Part shown: in pieces, positions 23,612 to 37,764 of the stretch
Position numbering within the stretch: position 1 is the stretch's first letter
How the letters are laid out: each line of letters begins with the position of its first letter
NCBI GenBank assembly: GCA_905250885.1
Contig: CAJNOQ010000755.1
Location: 1 to 41,898, forward strand
Origin: Didymodactylos carnosus
Lineage: Eukaryota > Rotifera > Eurotatoria > Philodinida > Philodinidae
DNA length: 41,898 nucleotides
Reading direction: 5' to 3'
Made by a program: the position numbers and the translations under genes
Notes under the pieces: generated by a model
Seen by the model: the letters and a program-made list of their open reading frames with translations, nothing else
Told to the model about the DNA's origin: nothing
Database searches by the model: none

Positions 23612-25310
23612 CTAAAACAAGAAAAAAATTGTAGAATTTTATAACAGGTGTATTTAAACTACTTTTGTCATTAAAGGAATTAAAGAAATAATGAGACAAT
23701 CCATCTGAGCTTGAAGGAGAAGGAGAAAAAAACTCAGATATATAAGATAATTCAATTTGAGTTTTGCATAGTACACATTACATTTCAAGAGTAATTTAAT
23801 TTAGACATTAAGTAAATTTTTAGAAAATCAAATTTAAGAAAAATGAACAAATAATCGAACGAAAAGTGTTTAAAGAACTGATTGTTAACAATGATCAATG
23901 CTGTAGTGGTTGCCCTCTTGATAAATGATTTTAAACTTCATTCTAACGACAAATTAGAAATACAATTCTCCAATAGGCAAAATTGCTTATCTCGTTATTT
24001 CGTGATAATTGATACACTTTTAGGATTGAATTAGTCTTCATTTCTATTCTATGCGTTTACTCGGTGAAAAGAAGTTCGTTCGTTATGCACGAAATAATTT
24101 CAGAAAAATATTCCTATATTACGAAATAGAATCCTCTTAATGAGTCTTTATATCAGACACTGGATACTGGAATAGCGATATATTCAGATTATAGACTTAA
24201 ATTTCAAGAACTAATCTTATTTCACTGGTAGACTGTGAGCAGAATGATCAGCATCGATGAAAATTTTCGAAATTTCACATTGCGAAGACGAAGGAATTTT
24301 CGAACAGCTTTTTATCGGTGCCGAATCCAGAATGTTTTTAAAAGTTGTTTTTTTGGTATTTTAGGATAAACACTCGGCTAGTGCCAAACAGATAAATTAT
24401 TTCTTGCCTATCGTACTTGAACTTTTATACGATGATGTCGAGTTTGAAGTTAACAAACATTTTAAAATATTATTATATTTCACCGATGTCTGGTAAAATT
24501 CTCACGAACAGAACAAAATGCACCGAACTCATTCCTGAGTTGATCGAGTTGTGTATACTTTCAATGAACTACTAGAAAATATTAAATTTTAAGATAGACT
24601 GTATAAAGGTGCGGATTTTGAGTTATACATTCAGTGTTAACAGACAAATGTAGGAACATCGCAAATTCTAGGAAAATATCTCAGATTTTGTATTAAGAAT
24701 TTAATTCTAATCGAAACTTCGGTCTAAAAATTTCTCACAATAGTCTGCATATCGTATATTCTTTTTGAAGTACAAATAAGCCATCGATTCTGATACGTAA
24801 GGGAATGTATGCATTCTTTAGAATTTTTATACTATTCTTGTTTATTTTTATCGAATGGTGCGATTGTGCATGCCATACTGGACATGCATATGAATGGGAA
24901 TATTTTGTGTCAAAAAGTACGAAGTACTTTACGTATAACAGTAGTACAGTACTTAAATGTACATAAGTACAAACTACTAGTATTTCTAATTTTCTAATCA
25001 ATTTTGTTCGTTTGAATTTTAATCTATTACTATCTTTTCTATTTATTTTATTCTCAATTCCAAATGTGTAAAATAATCAACATATTTTACGCCAAGATAA
25101 GACAACAACGTAAATGAATAACAATGATGGACAAGAATGATTGTATACAGAAGGGGAGAAGAAGAACGAAAAATCTGGCGAAAACAGATAATAAATAGTA
25201 AAGTACATAGTCGGCGATAACTGTCAGTTCGTACAATTTTACAGTTAGAAGAAGGACAGACATCATAGAAAGATAATTGTATTCACTTCTTTAACAAAAA
25301 TACTACAAAC
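23612..25310. other. Divergent intergenic region, SPAG1 / NPC2-like
   Basis: This 1.7-kb stretch lies between two genes transcribed away from each other and should hold both promoters. Directly before the SPAG1 ATG, in minus-strand sense, there is a pyrimidine-rich tract ending TTTTAG, a strong splice-acceptor-like site. Near 24915-24980 the tetramer GTAC recurs many times (AGTACGAAGTACTTTACG and similar), making short palindromes. No exon was supported. Confidence 0.5.
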
Positions 25311-26666
25311 ATGGACGGAAAACATCTGATTGTTCTCGCATTTTTATGTGTTATGCATTATGTATATTGTGCACAATTACAAGCACCGTTTAAACAATGT
25401 AGTCGTAAGTACTAAATACTTCAATTACAGTAGTTGACAAAAATACTCCAGTACTCTGTATCTCACGAACCATGATGACGATTGATTTCAAAATTGTCTC
25501 TTTGAATATAGCTTGAACATTAACTGTACTATTTTTACTTTTTTATCATTAGAATACACTAATTTAATAACTTTTGAGTTAAGTAAAATCAACATCTTAT
25601 TCGTGCGTCAAAATGTATTGAGAACTCTTGGTAATGCATGATATTAAATTTATTGACTATCACTCAGTGAAACATACGATTGACAGTACACATCAGACAT
25701 TTTGGATCTTTTTGTAAGAAAAAAAAAAAATCAACTTAGCTTCCTTCTCTAGCATAACTGGACTACTTCATGCTACTTCAATCAAAATTTATTTGTATTT
25801 TAATGATAAAAAAAGTAAAAACAGAATATATCGAAAAGTAGCGAGTCAAATGGATTGAAACTTCTTGAATAATCAATTGTTCAAGCTATAATCATACACA
25901 ATTTTGAAATCAATCGCTATAATGGTTTTTGATAGAATAGTGAAATTCTACAATTCACTTTTTATAAGAAGACTATACAATATATCATATAGAAACAATT
26001 CAGAGAATACCAATAGATATATATACATATAACATGTCATGTTCTTAATCTAATCTTTGTTTTAGCAATGAGTGTTGGAGAAATAGTTAAAGTTGCTGTC
26101 AATACACCATGTAGTGAAAAATATTGTACGTTTTATAAAGGAAATGATGCAAAGTTAGTGTTTGATTTTAAATTGAGTGAGTATTTTTAGATTATATTTT
26201 TCTCTTGTATAATTCAACTATTCATTTTATTTACAGAAAAAAAAGCACTTCGTGTTCGTGCAAAAGTGATGGCAACAATTGGAACAATTGATCATGATTT
26301 TCAATTACCAAATTCTGATGCATGTACACTATTAGGATGTCCATTAGCTCCAAATTTTAAATATACATATCAAAATAGCATGTATGTTTCACCAACATAT
26401 CCATCGGTATGTACATATACTTTTTTTATTTTTTATCAATATCTACACACTCTCAACTGATTTATCGAAGGGGGAAATCAACTATAGTCAATAATAAGTT
26501 AAAAGCAATCTATTTTTCACTATTCTTCTCATGTCTTAATGGAATTAGCATCAACATTCTCTTTTTACAGGTTATGATAAATCAAATGCGTTACTATTTA
26601 ATCGATGGTAAAGGAAGAGAATTAGCATGTATATCTGTTCCCGTTATGATAACAGAAAAAAGTTAA
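25311..26666 (+). CDS. NPC2: NPC2-like ML-domain lipid-binding protein
   Basis: Four exons, 25311-25404, 26066-26176, 26237-26406 and 26571-26666, give 156 residues, close to the usual NPC2 length. Residues 1-20 form a signal peptide ending VYC/AQ. The mature part has six cysteines (30, 47, 52, 98, 103, 145) spaced as in NPC2, where they pair as 30-145, 47-52 and 98-103. The YVSPTYPS segment before the last strands and the Cys-containing final strand ACISVPVMI also fit the MD-2-related lipid-recognition fold. NPC2 proteins carry sterols or other lipids in lysosomes or secretions. Invertebrates often have many paralogues, so sterol transport specifically is not shown. Intron 1 (661 nt) contains a foldback repeat. 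Confidence 0.88.
25471..25927. mobile_element. Foldback repeat in NPC2-like intron 1
   Basis: Arms 25471-25520 and 25877-25927 are inverted copies sharing CGATTGATTTCAAAATTGT and TATAGCTTGAAC. A second inverted pair lies inside, about 25530-25560 against 25796-25826 (TTTTTACTTTTTTATCATTA and complement). The element fills most of the intron and has no coding capacity. Confidence 0.68.
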
Positions 26667-27430
26667 AATGTCACACATTAACTAATATAAGAAGAAAAAA
26701 AAAAACGTTTTTTATAAAAATTTACGTCATTAGTATTTTTATCTTTTTTGTTTTGTATGTTACATAAACATTTTTATCCAATAAATCAGAAAAAAAGATA
26801 CGAAACAATTATTAGATGAAAATGAACGCCTTAAACAATTCACTTCAATAATTACTTTTTATATTCTAAAAACTTTTAGAATAGTAGATAACTAATAATT
26901 ATACAACTCAATTATATATAGAAAGTATATACTATCATAAAAGTCATTTTTTGTTAGAAGGTAACATAGAAGTTCAAAAGTAAATGAGATTGCTTTTTTT
27001 TCCCTGATTTTCTCGAAAATATATACGATATACTATTAAATAAAATAAAATGTAGCAAGCAGAAAACGTTAAACAAGATTAATAATATTCTCAAGTGTAT
27101 CTAAAACAATTTTTCAGTCCATGTCCTGATTTATATTTCAAAAGAAAAAAGTGAAGAACATATTTATAAATAAGAATTGCATCTTTTTTTTTTTTTTTTT
27201 ATCGAATCAGAAAAAAGACATGTTAAATGTTGTTTAGCGATAAATATAAGCAAACACTTTTGTCAAGTGAACAATGAGAAGAAATCACTAACAGACAAAG
27301 ACAAGTGTTTTTAACGAATACTATTTACTTTTTTTAAACAAAGGATTTTGAATTGAGAAATAAGAGCACATTCTCATAATGAAATCAAGTTAGAACTAAG
27401 ATCTAATCAGAAGATAATTCAACGTCAAAA
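26667..27430. other. Intergenic spacer with polyA signal
   Basis: An AATAAA at 26780-26785 is a likely polyadenylation signal for the NPC2-like gene. The rest is A/T homopolymer-rich, including a run of about 17 T near 27185-27200, and leads to the start of the next plus-strand gene. Confidence 0.5.
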
Positions 27431-28135
27431 ATGCCTTTACAAATGGATGGACTACTCTCAATGCAAGGATCAGATGAGTCAAGAAGTGAGTGTCAAATCA
27501 ATCATTTTTGAGTATTTATTTAATCATAAAGATCTATTATTTTAATTGAAGGCATTGTTACTGAATATAATTCTCGTTTCAAACCACCAAAGAAAGAAGA
27601 TTATGTTCCACATGTAACTCTTCCGCATCTTTCGAGTAGGCCACCTTCACGTACAAAATCTTATCAAGATAAATCAGTAAATTCAGAATATCGACTCTGT
27701 TTTCCGAATCATTTTCCAAAACGACCATATGTTTACCATGCACAACCGAGTAGAGTATTTGAGGCAGAAACTAATGATTGTCTAACATCAACAGAATATC
27801 GTGAGCGTTTTCCAAATTATAGAAAATTTATTCCATATAGTGAACTGCTTCCACCACATCTTTCTCAATCAATTAATATACCATCGGCAACAAAACAGAA
27901 AAAAGACACAATGTCAAGAAGTCGATATTTTCATGAATTAATAACAGACGCAAAAGCAAATTCATTATCATCGTTAACCGATACCAGTGAACAACGAACT
28001 GCATACCAATGGCGTCCTCCTCCTCCAAAACAACAACAACATGAGCCAAAATCGTATGATGTTTCAACTTCTTCGGCACTGAATTACTATGAAAAACTAC
28101 CATCAATTAGAGCAAAAGCAAATGCTTCAAAATAA
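27431..28135 (+). CDS. S/T-E-Y-x-x-x-F repeat protein, possibly microtubule-bound
   Basis: Two exons, 27431-27485 and 27552-28135, give 212 residues with no signal peptide or membrane segment. The protein is basic and rich in Pro, Ser and Tyr. It contains three spaced motifs, TEYNSRFKPP, SEYRLCFPNH and TEYRERFPNY, plus TAYQWRPPPP and YYEKLPS near the end. S/T-E-Y-x-x-x-F units of this kind occur in the microtubule-binding proteins MDM1 and, loosely, SAXO/FAM154, so a cytoskeletal or ciliary role is plausible. The match is to short motifs only and the protein is shorter than MDM1, so the function remains a guess. The gene itself is well supported by frame, splice sites and composition. Confidence 0.7.
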
Positions 28136-29032
28136 TAATTTTAAACACTGTCTACAAGATGTAATGAACTTTCAAATTAATTATGGAATTGTCATTTATT
28201 CAAAAGAACTGTAATAGATATTGCTATTGACGCGAAATTACTTCCTATCAACACAAGTCATATGGAAGAACTCATGTAAAAAATTACATTTAGAAATTAA
28301 TATGAAACTCTTTTTTTTGTACGCCACTACTAGGCATTTAGAAACTTAAAATACTTAATATACGGGAGGCTTTTTTGCTTGACATTAACATCATGTCATA
28401 AAAAGGATCGTATTCAAGGCAATCATGCTTCCTTTCTTGAAAAAAAACATACACAGAAGGATCTCTGAGCGAAGAAGTTATTTTTCTAGTGGTTGCCCCT
28501 CCCCCCTCCCTCCCTTTTTGAGAAATTTCTGAGCGCAGTCCTGCCTTGTCATATGCATCCACAAATACTTGCGTTAAAGGAAAAGTTTCAAACTGATAAC
28601 AGTCTTTCCTCATTCTGCTTACAACAACGCCAGTGATTGAAAAGCCATAATTAACTGATTTTTTATTCTCGTAGGTGTAGCACTCGCAATATTATCCAGT
28701 TTAAATCTTTTTGTGCAATGCACTTTATACAAAGGATACGTTGGCAGATACACAATACTCATCACACAAGAACATAGCATTCAAGTCTCACATTGTATAC
28801 AACAACGCAGATAAACGCATTTTCTTAGCCGCTCTAAATAACAAACAGTGGCTTAGTACTATCAATCAACATTTCTCTAAATACGATGCCATTCTCATTC
28901 ACATTTTTCAGTGCAAAATTTTTAAATAATAATAAAGAGATAAAGGTTTGAGATGTGTTTTTTTAATTGTAATGTAACAAAATAGTAAAGAAATGGATAC
29001 AAAAAAAATTGTAAAAAAAGGGTCGTATTATA
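28136..29032. other. Convergent intergenic region
   Basis: The region separates two convergent genes. It holds a G-rich run on the minus strand (28497-28517) and two open frames, minus 28338-28613 and plus 28711-28929. The latter has reasonable composition and is followed by AATAAA at 28931-28936, but it lacks an ATG start, a clear acceptor and any recognisable homology. I treat both as unsupported. Confidence 0.45.
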
Positions 29033-30031
29033 TTAAATCCTTTCTGCTAACCAAATTGCGCTTTTAACACCGAGTTTGATCACTGATGTTAAATTACGGT
29101 AAAATGGTGCCTAAAAACATAATAACAATGTGTTTTGTCCAAACCTGCCTTTTTAAATAACGAACCTGTTCAGCATTGTTAGCAATGCCCGTGTCATGAT
29201 GAATTGCTTCATCATCTCGAAACTTTTTTATTGTCTAAATGAAAACAAGTTTATTCGTTCTGAATAGAATTTATGACAAAGATGTATAAACCTACGCTAA
29301 TTAACTCTTTGTCTATTCCTTGATTCGGATTCTCCATAAGATCACGTAATTGACTACAAAAAAACAAAACATAAGCAACTTTTACAAGAAAAATAACATG
29401 ATACTTACTTATTATAATGTTCACTAATAACTGCTTCAACAGCTACTGTGCATGCCATTGCTGCGTCTTTTCCTAGTAATGCTGTACCTGCACCTAAAAT
29501 CAATATTTATAAAAAATAAATAATTATTTATCGAAAAGTAACTTACCTAATGCATAACCAGCTACGCTCCATACTGGTAATAATGCTGATGGACGTGCTT
29601 TATATTTTGGTATCATTTCATTGAATTTAGCCAAATGTTCTTTTTCCTCATCCCACATGTGCTGATAATAAATAGACAGGTTAATAGTTCTTTTTTTAAA
29701 TATATCACGCTGTTGAAACATACTTGAATTGTAGGACCGACATCCGAATTTTTTAGAATGGCCATTTGTCCAGCATAGATACGATCGGCAGCCAACTCAC
29801 CTATTAGAAATATTTGTTCATTTATTTTTAGATGAGTCGCAGAAAAAACTATTTACCCGCATGATCTACTCGCAATATTCGATCGATTAAAGCTTGATTT
29901 TTTTCTTCTGGTGTTGAACTGAATGAATTTAAACTCGATGATGACGAGAATAATGAACGAATAGTTTGTTGTTGCTGTTGTTGTCGAAAAACTAATCTTG
30001 AAATTGAACGAGGTAATAATAACGACAACAT
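29033..30031 (-). CDS. COQ7: COQ7, demethoxyubiquinone hydroxylase
   Basis: Seven exons on the minus strand, 30031-29857, 29800-29724, 29661-29547, 29493-29409, 29353-29296, 29234-29166 and 29110-29033, give 218 residues (human 217). The enzyme hydroxylates demethoxyubiquinol in ubiquinone synthesis on the matrix side of the mitochondrial inner membrane. Residues 1-40 look like a transit peptide, rich in Arg, Ser and Gln with a six-Gln run. The di-iron ligands are all present: E60 (GELAA), E90 and H93 (DEEKEH), E142 (AVEAV), E179 and H182 (DDEAIH). The LERI-type ending AIWLAERI is typical. All introns are about 45-65 nt and use GT-AG. Nothing looks truncated. Confidence 0.96.
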
Positions 30032-30814
30032 GACAATTTACCTAATATCAGACGATACACACACATAAAGAAGTTAGAAGTAAAAAATTTGTCTATAAGA
30101 ACAGAAAATACGATATTTTAAAGTCCAACTACAAGGGTATTCAACACAAACAAAAAAACTGCAATAGACATTCATAGTTAGAATGTTATCTCGTTTAGAT
30201 CTCATCTTCTCTCACATAGTAGAAATAGAAGGCTAGTACCAGCTATTATAAATTCACACTCGTAACAGTACACAGCATGTAACAGTCATTCGTATGAGCT
30301 TTCTATGCTCATATCGGCCTGGCAAAAACCTTTACAGTAGAACTGCTGAATAACTAAACTGTTTGTTAATAAATTTGAGATTACTTATAGTTAATTGTAT
30401 TAGAATAATAATGTAAAAGTACAAAAACACATGCCAGACAAATTCAAGTCAATAAATATAAAAAAAAAGAGATTTTAATTAAAATCAAGTAATGATATAG
30501 AGGCAGAACCGGATGGGTAAGGAAAATGTGTCGATTATTATAACATGATATGTCAAAGGTTGGCGAGTGGAGTAAACTCTTTTTTATAAAAATAATAAGC
30601 GCATTATTTGGAGAAAAAATATAGAATAAAATAAAAACTGTTAACGGTAGGAATTGTCATATTGTTTTGTCATTCTGCTTATTAACAATGAATGAAATAG
30701 AAGTTCATTAACATGTATGTACCTGTGTGTGCAAAATCAAGAAATTTTTTTCTGTCTTGCCATCATCAGTTGTCTCTATAATGAACCCTATTAATATCAC
30801 TTTCAAGCGGGACA
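30032..30814. other. Spacer, COQ7 promoter side and FBXO30 3' side
   Basis: The spacer lies upstream of COQ7 and downstream of the FBXO30/40 stop. No exon, repeat pair or specific promoter motif was recognised. An AG acceptor-like site lies 14 nt before the COQ7 ATG in minus-strand sense. Confidence 0.4.
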
Positions 30815-32832
30815 TTAAGAGATCGTCTGATCTTCTATTCTGGTCGGGGGCTTACACGGTAACAGCCATCGTTCATTCGTTAACTCTTTTCGTTCGCCAA
30901 ACTTGCAGGACATTAAATGTTCACACAATGATGGATGTTGCTTTGAGTCTGAGGAGTTTGCATCTTTAAAACGCCATTTTCGAATAGAAGATGTCACGTT
31001 GGAAAATAACCAGTGCTAGAGAAAATAAAAAACAAGTTTAAAATCTGCAAAAACATATCCTATCATCATCTTATAAGTGTAGCGATATTTATAACAAAGG
31101 ATGAAAGCGAGTTAAATTACCTTCTTCTCTTCTTTCCATGAGTAGACGCCATGTCGTTGGACACGTTTGTATTCTGAAATAACGATACCTTTTTGTGGTA
31201 ATAACTGATGACACACTTCACGTAAATACTTTAAAATAGAATATGCATAAGTTTTTAACAATAAATTAAAGTTTGACAAAACTTACTCTGGATACAAGTG
31301 ATAAATTTCTCAACGATAAACTATCTAACATTGTTAATATCTGATATAGAATTTCAATCGGTAGATTGACTAGATATTGAGTATCATCCTCATTTTGAAT
31401 GTCATAGTAGGGTCTACTGATGGTTGATGATATCGGTGATGTCCACTTTTGAGTATATTTATAAGCAATAGCATCATTTGGTTCATCTAATATAATTTCA
31501 ATATTATAAAGATCATTAACATAAGGTTCGAGACGTTCATATTCGATTGTGCATCCATATTGCGTATTTGGACAGCGTACAATTAACCATGAATCCATTT
31601 CACATTGAATATTACAATGGATGTTACGTACGTGTTGTTTATATTCATCTCGACGACATAGTGTATTACAATAAAATATTTTTGATGAAGAACTTGCAGG
31701 TGAAGATAAATTGTTGCTTTTTTGATATTGCTGATGTTCATTAGGTGTTGTATGTCGGATAGATAAGTCATTAAATAACGATGAATTCGTTATTTTAAAT
31801 AATTTATTTTTTAGCTGTTTGTGTTCAATTATTAATGATGAAAAATAATTTAAACGATAAGGATAAGAAAAAGATGAAGAAAAATCGCTGATAATTTGAC
31901 TATTAAATGTATTTTCTGATGATAATTGAGGTGGAATATCTGGTACTTCTTTTGACATATCAATTCCACCATTTTGTGTTAACATGGGTATTGATGACAT
32001 TTTCACTAAAGACGGTATATCAGAATCTGATGATAAAGCCGAGTTTAATAGATGAAAATTTTCCATCATTTTTCGATCAGCTAAATAAATAAAATGATAT
32101 ACTATTATTTTCTATCAAGTATGACAATATATTGTTTACCTTCACTCATTTGCGCTAAACGTTCACCTTCGTTTTCTTCTAATTGTCTTAAATGTAATTT
32201 GCATGTACTAGAAATAATAAAATGAATAGGAAAAATGACTACTTAAATTATTATTATTATCCATATTTTTACCTGCATATCACACCATCTTTATACGCTA
32301 AAACACAATTAGGTATTGTTATATATAAATATTTTTTACTACGTATAACAGAATCTTTATTATTGAGTATTTTTTCTTTTGAATTATAAGATGGATTTAA
32401 ACATTTTGCCTCATTAAGTTCACGAATATGATCATACCATATACTATCACGTATAGCTGTAGCTACATCAATAGACTGACTTTCACCATCATTTATTAAA
32501 GAAACGAGTTGTTGAGACGGTTCAATATCAACTAATTGCGGCTTGGAAATTATGTTTGAACTTGATTTCAATTGTCGAATATGTGAAAATGTACAACATA
32601 TGACGGATGCCGGACAATGTAGTAAATGATAACTCAATTGAGAACGTTTAAATGTTAATTTACAACCATGTGAATAATTTAAACAATTGACAATACTATT
32701 TGAACACAGTAAATAATGATCATTTCCTTTACATTGATGAAACATGGCATAGCAACCATTTGAACAATGTACTATTGGACATGATTGATCAGAACAATGA
32801 ATATCATAGCACGTATCACAGTGATCATGCAT
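30815..32832 (-). CDS. FBXO30: FBXO30/FBXO40-type F-box, TRAF-zinc-finger protein
   Basis: Five exons on the minus strand, 32832-32273, 32207-32140, 32080-31287, 31228-31121 and 31015-30815, give 576 residues. The first 95 residues hold a Cys/His-rich TRAF-type zinc finger (MHDHCDTC, CSNGCYAMFHQCK, LLCSNSIVNCLN, HCPASVICC) as in FBXO30 and FBXO40. A low-complexity Ser/Asn linker follows. A second Cys/His module (FYCNTLCRRDEYKQHVRNIH, RCPNTQYGCT) leads to the F-box at about 445-490 (LPIEILYQILTMLDSLSLRN) and the family's C-terminal block with LCEHLMSCKFGE and LPCKPP. Such proteins recruit substrates to SCF ubiquitin ligases. FBXO30 and FBXO40 are vertebrate paralogues, so the symbol stands for the shared ancestor. 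It is shorter than FBXO30 (about 745 aa) through a reduced linker. Confidence 0.92.
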
Positions 32833-33853
32833 AATTATTTTCGAAGACTAGTTTAAGTATCCATCTAATATCACGGAGTTATCATCAACTATATCACCGT
32901 TCCGAAGTATAACGTTCAATATTTTGCAAAGAAACTTAATCTCATAAAGAAAAGCCAAACTAGCATACAATTCGTGACAAAAAATAGCTCTCTCTCGGAC
33001 AAAAAAAACACCTAGAGTTGAGATACACCGCGACCCACCAATATTAGATTCATATCTAAAACAAACATGATTTATATGTACATCCATTTGCAATGGTTTA
33101 TTGTCATAACATTCTCTCACTTTTCTTTAAAAGTTGGACTTTTTCACAGTCTAATAGAAAGGAAAATGCCCTAAATCAATTTACGCTAATTTGCAAATCA
33201 ATCTTTATAATCTACTTTATGAAGAGAGATATAGCACCTACCATTGGGAATTTGAAAATCTTCTAAGTAATAAACTACATTACTAATCATCTTAATGAGA
33301 TATGTTTTTACGAAAGAAAACATTGAGAAAAAACAAAACGGAAATAAAATAAAATAAAAATATACACCTGTCCATCATTTGAACGAAACAAACAACAATT
33401 TTGAGTAATAAACCCATCACCACACTATTTTTTATCGCACAGAAAATCTTTTCGCCAGATAACACATTGAAAGAGGAAAAAAGCAAAGCAATTATATAAA
33501 TGTTTCATACGCACACAGATAATTAGAAAAATCGTCCTTGATCTTTTTTTATTTTCGGAATAGTACTGCAGATAACAAAATAATCCAATAAAAAATATAA
33601 CTGATAGTTATGAAAAAAATAAATCAAGAATAAAAATAACAATGAGGAGACAGGTACACAGTACTAGCTCTTCTGGAGTCGAAAACAAACAAATCGACTT
33701 TGCTTTGCCTGAATTGTCTTTTTTTGTATTGAAAGAAAAAATCATAATATGATGAAAAAATCATGGATGCAGTAAATGTTTTTTCCAAAAAAATTGACAT
33801 GAAATGCAATGGATCAGTACATTCAGTTATGAATCATAGATTTCCCAGATATG
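32833..33853. other. Intergenic region, FBXO30 5' side
   Basis: About 1 kb between the FBXO30/40 start and the GTPBP1 stop. A minus-strand frame at 32848-33120 ends just before the FBXO30/40 ATG but is not in frame with it and resembles nothing known. No repeat pair stands out. Confidence 0.45.
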
Positions 33854-36867
<3,014 letters not shown>

Positions 36868-37764
36868 AATATTCTCTTTTTGTTTCAAACGCTACTTTTG
36901 AGGTGAACCTCTTTCGTTTATTTTCTACATTTAAAAGCAAGTGATACACTCACTCGTTCGAGTATATTATATTTATATATAGGATTGCATATATATTGAC
37001 CAAATGATGCAAGGAGTCGTGTTTAACTATTTCTTTTCATTTTCATTATTCGACAACATCTTTGAGACAAGTATTTATGCATTCATTGCGAAATTACATT
37101 GCGTCATACGTCACTCAACTAAGTGTTAAACGCTAGTTAGAAATGGGAGCTATTGAGAACAGTTTTGTATCCCAGTAATGCGATTTACAAAGGAGTCAAA
37201 GAAAAATCGAAAAGTTACGTGTTAGAATTGCACAACGTTACCACATTTCATCATTGTAACCCACACCTTTTGGTAAACTAGAGCGAGATTTGGTGAAAAA
37301 TTACATGGCGAAGCCAGATTTGTCCAACAGTCATTGCGTCCTGTAAAGAATCATAAACAAAATATTTTTCTCCTTTTTTTCCTTCTCGTTCCAAATTCAG
37401 TTTGGTGCGTCAAATTCAGTTTATTCCATATTTTACATCCAGCAACTTTTTCTATAAAACAATCTTTGAGATGCACCAATTACTAATATCTTGCACAGAT
37501 GTCGTCGGTAAATTGTAAATAGACAGATCGGTCTCACCCATACGACTTATATCCGCGTAAAAGAATGCAGAAAATATAATTATGTCATCAGTCTTTCTCT
37601 TGTAAGACAGATTTACTAAGTACTTCTGCTCATGAAACTCATGTGCCTTGGTTCCAATCATTATCCTCAACTATTGAAAAGATTCTTTTAAGTATGATCA
37701 ATACACTTTTGGATCACAGAGTGCAGTTTTTTGTTAGTCTGACTCAGCTTTATGTCAGAAAATA
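36868..37764. other. Intergenic region, GTPBP1 5' side
   Basis: This holds the GTPBP1 promoter and the 3' flank of the carboxylesterase. A minus-strand frame at 37452-37670 (from an acceptor-like CAATAG; contains KAHEFHEQKYLVNLSYK) has protein-like composition and may be a gene relic, but it has no partner exon or family match. A TATA-like run (TATATTTATATATAGG) lies at about 36966-36981. Confidence 0.4.

Noticed and set aside
28338..28613. Minus-strand 91-codon open frame
   Set aside because: It crosses a G-rich low-complexity run, has no splice partner, no homology and lies in a convergent 3' region.
28711..28929. Plus-strand open frame followed by AATAAA
   Set aside because: It begins at TTG, has no clear acceptor and no recognisable family. 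Kept as a doubtful relic only in the regional note.
32848..33120. Minus-strand 90-codon open frame just upstream of FBXO30/40
   Set aside because: It ends before the ATG, is out of frame with it, and matches no known N-terminus; FBXO30 family proteins begin close to the HCxxC that follows the annotated ATG.
37452..37670. Minus-strand open frame between GTPBP1 and the esterase
   Set aside because: Protein-like composition and an acceptor-like CAATAG, but no companion exon or family match; not enough to call a gene.
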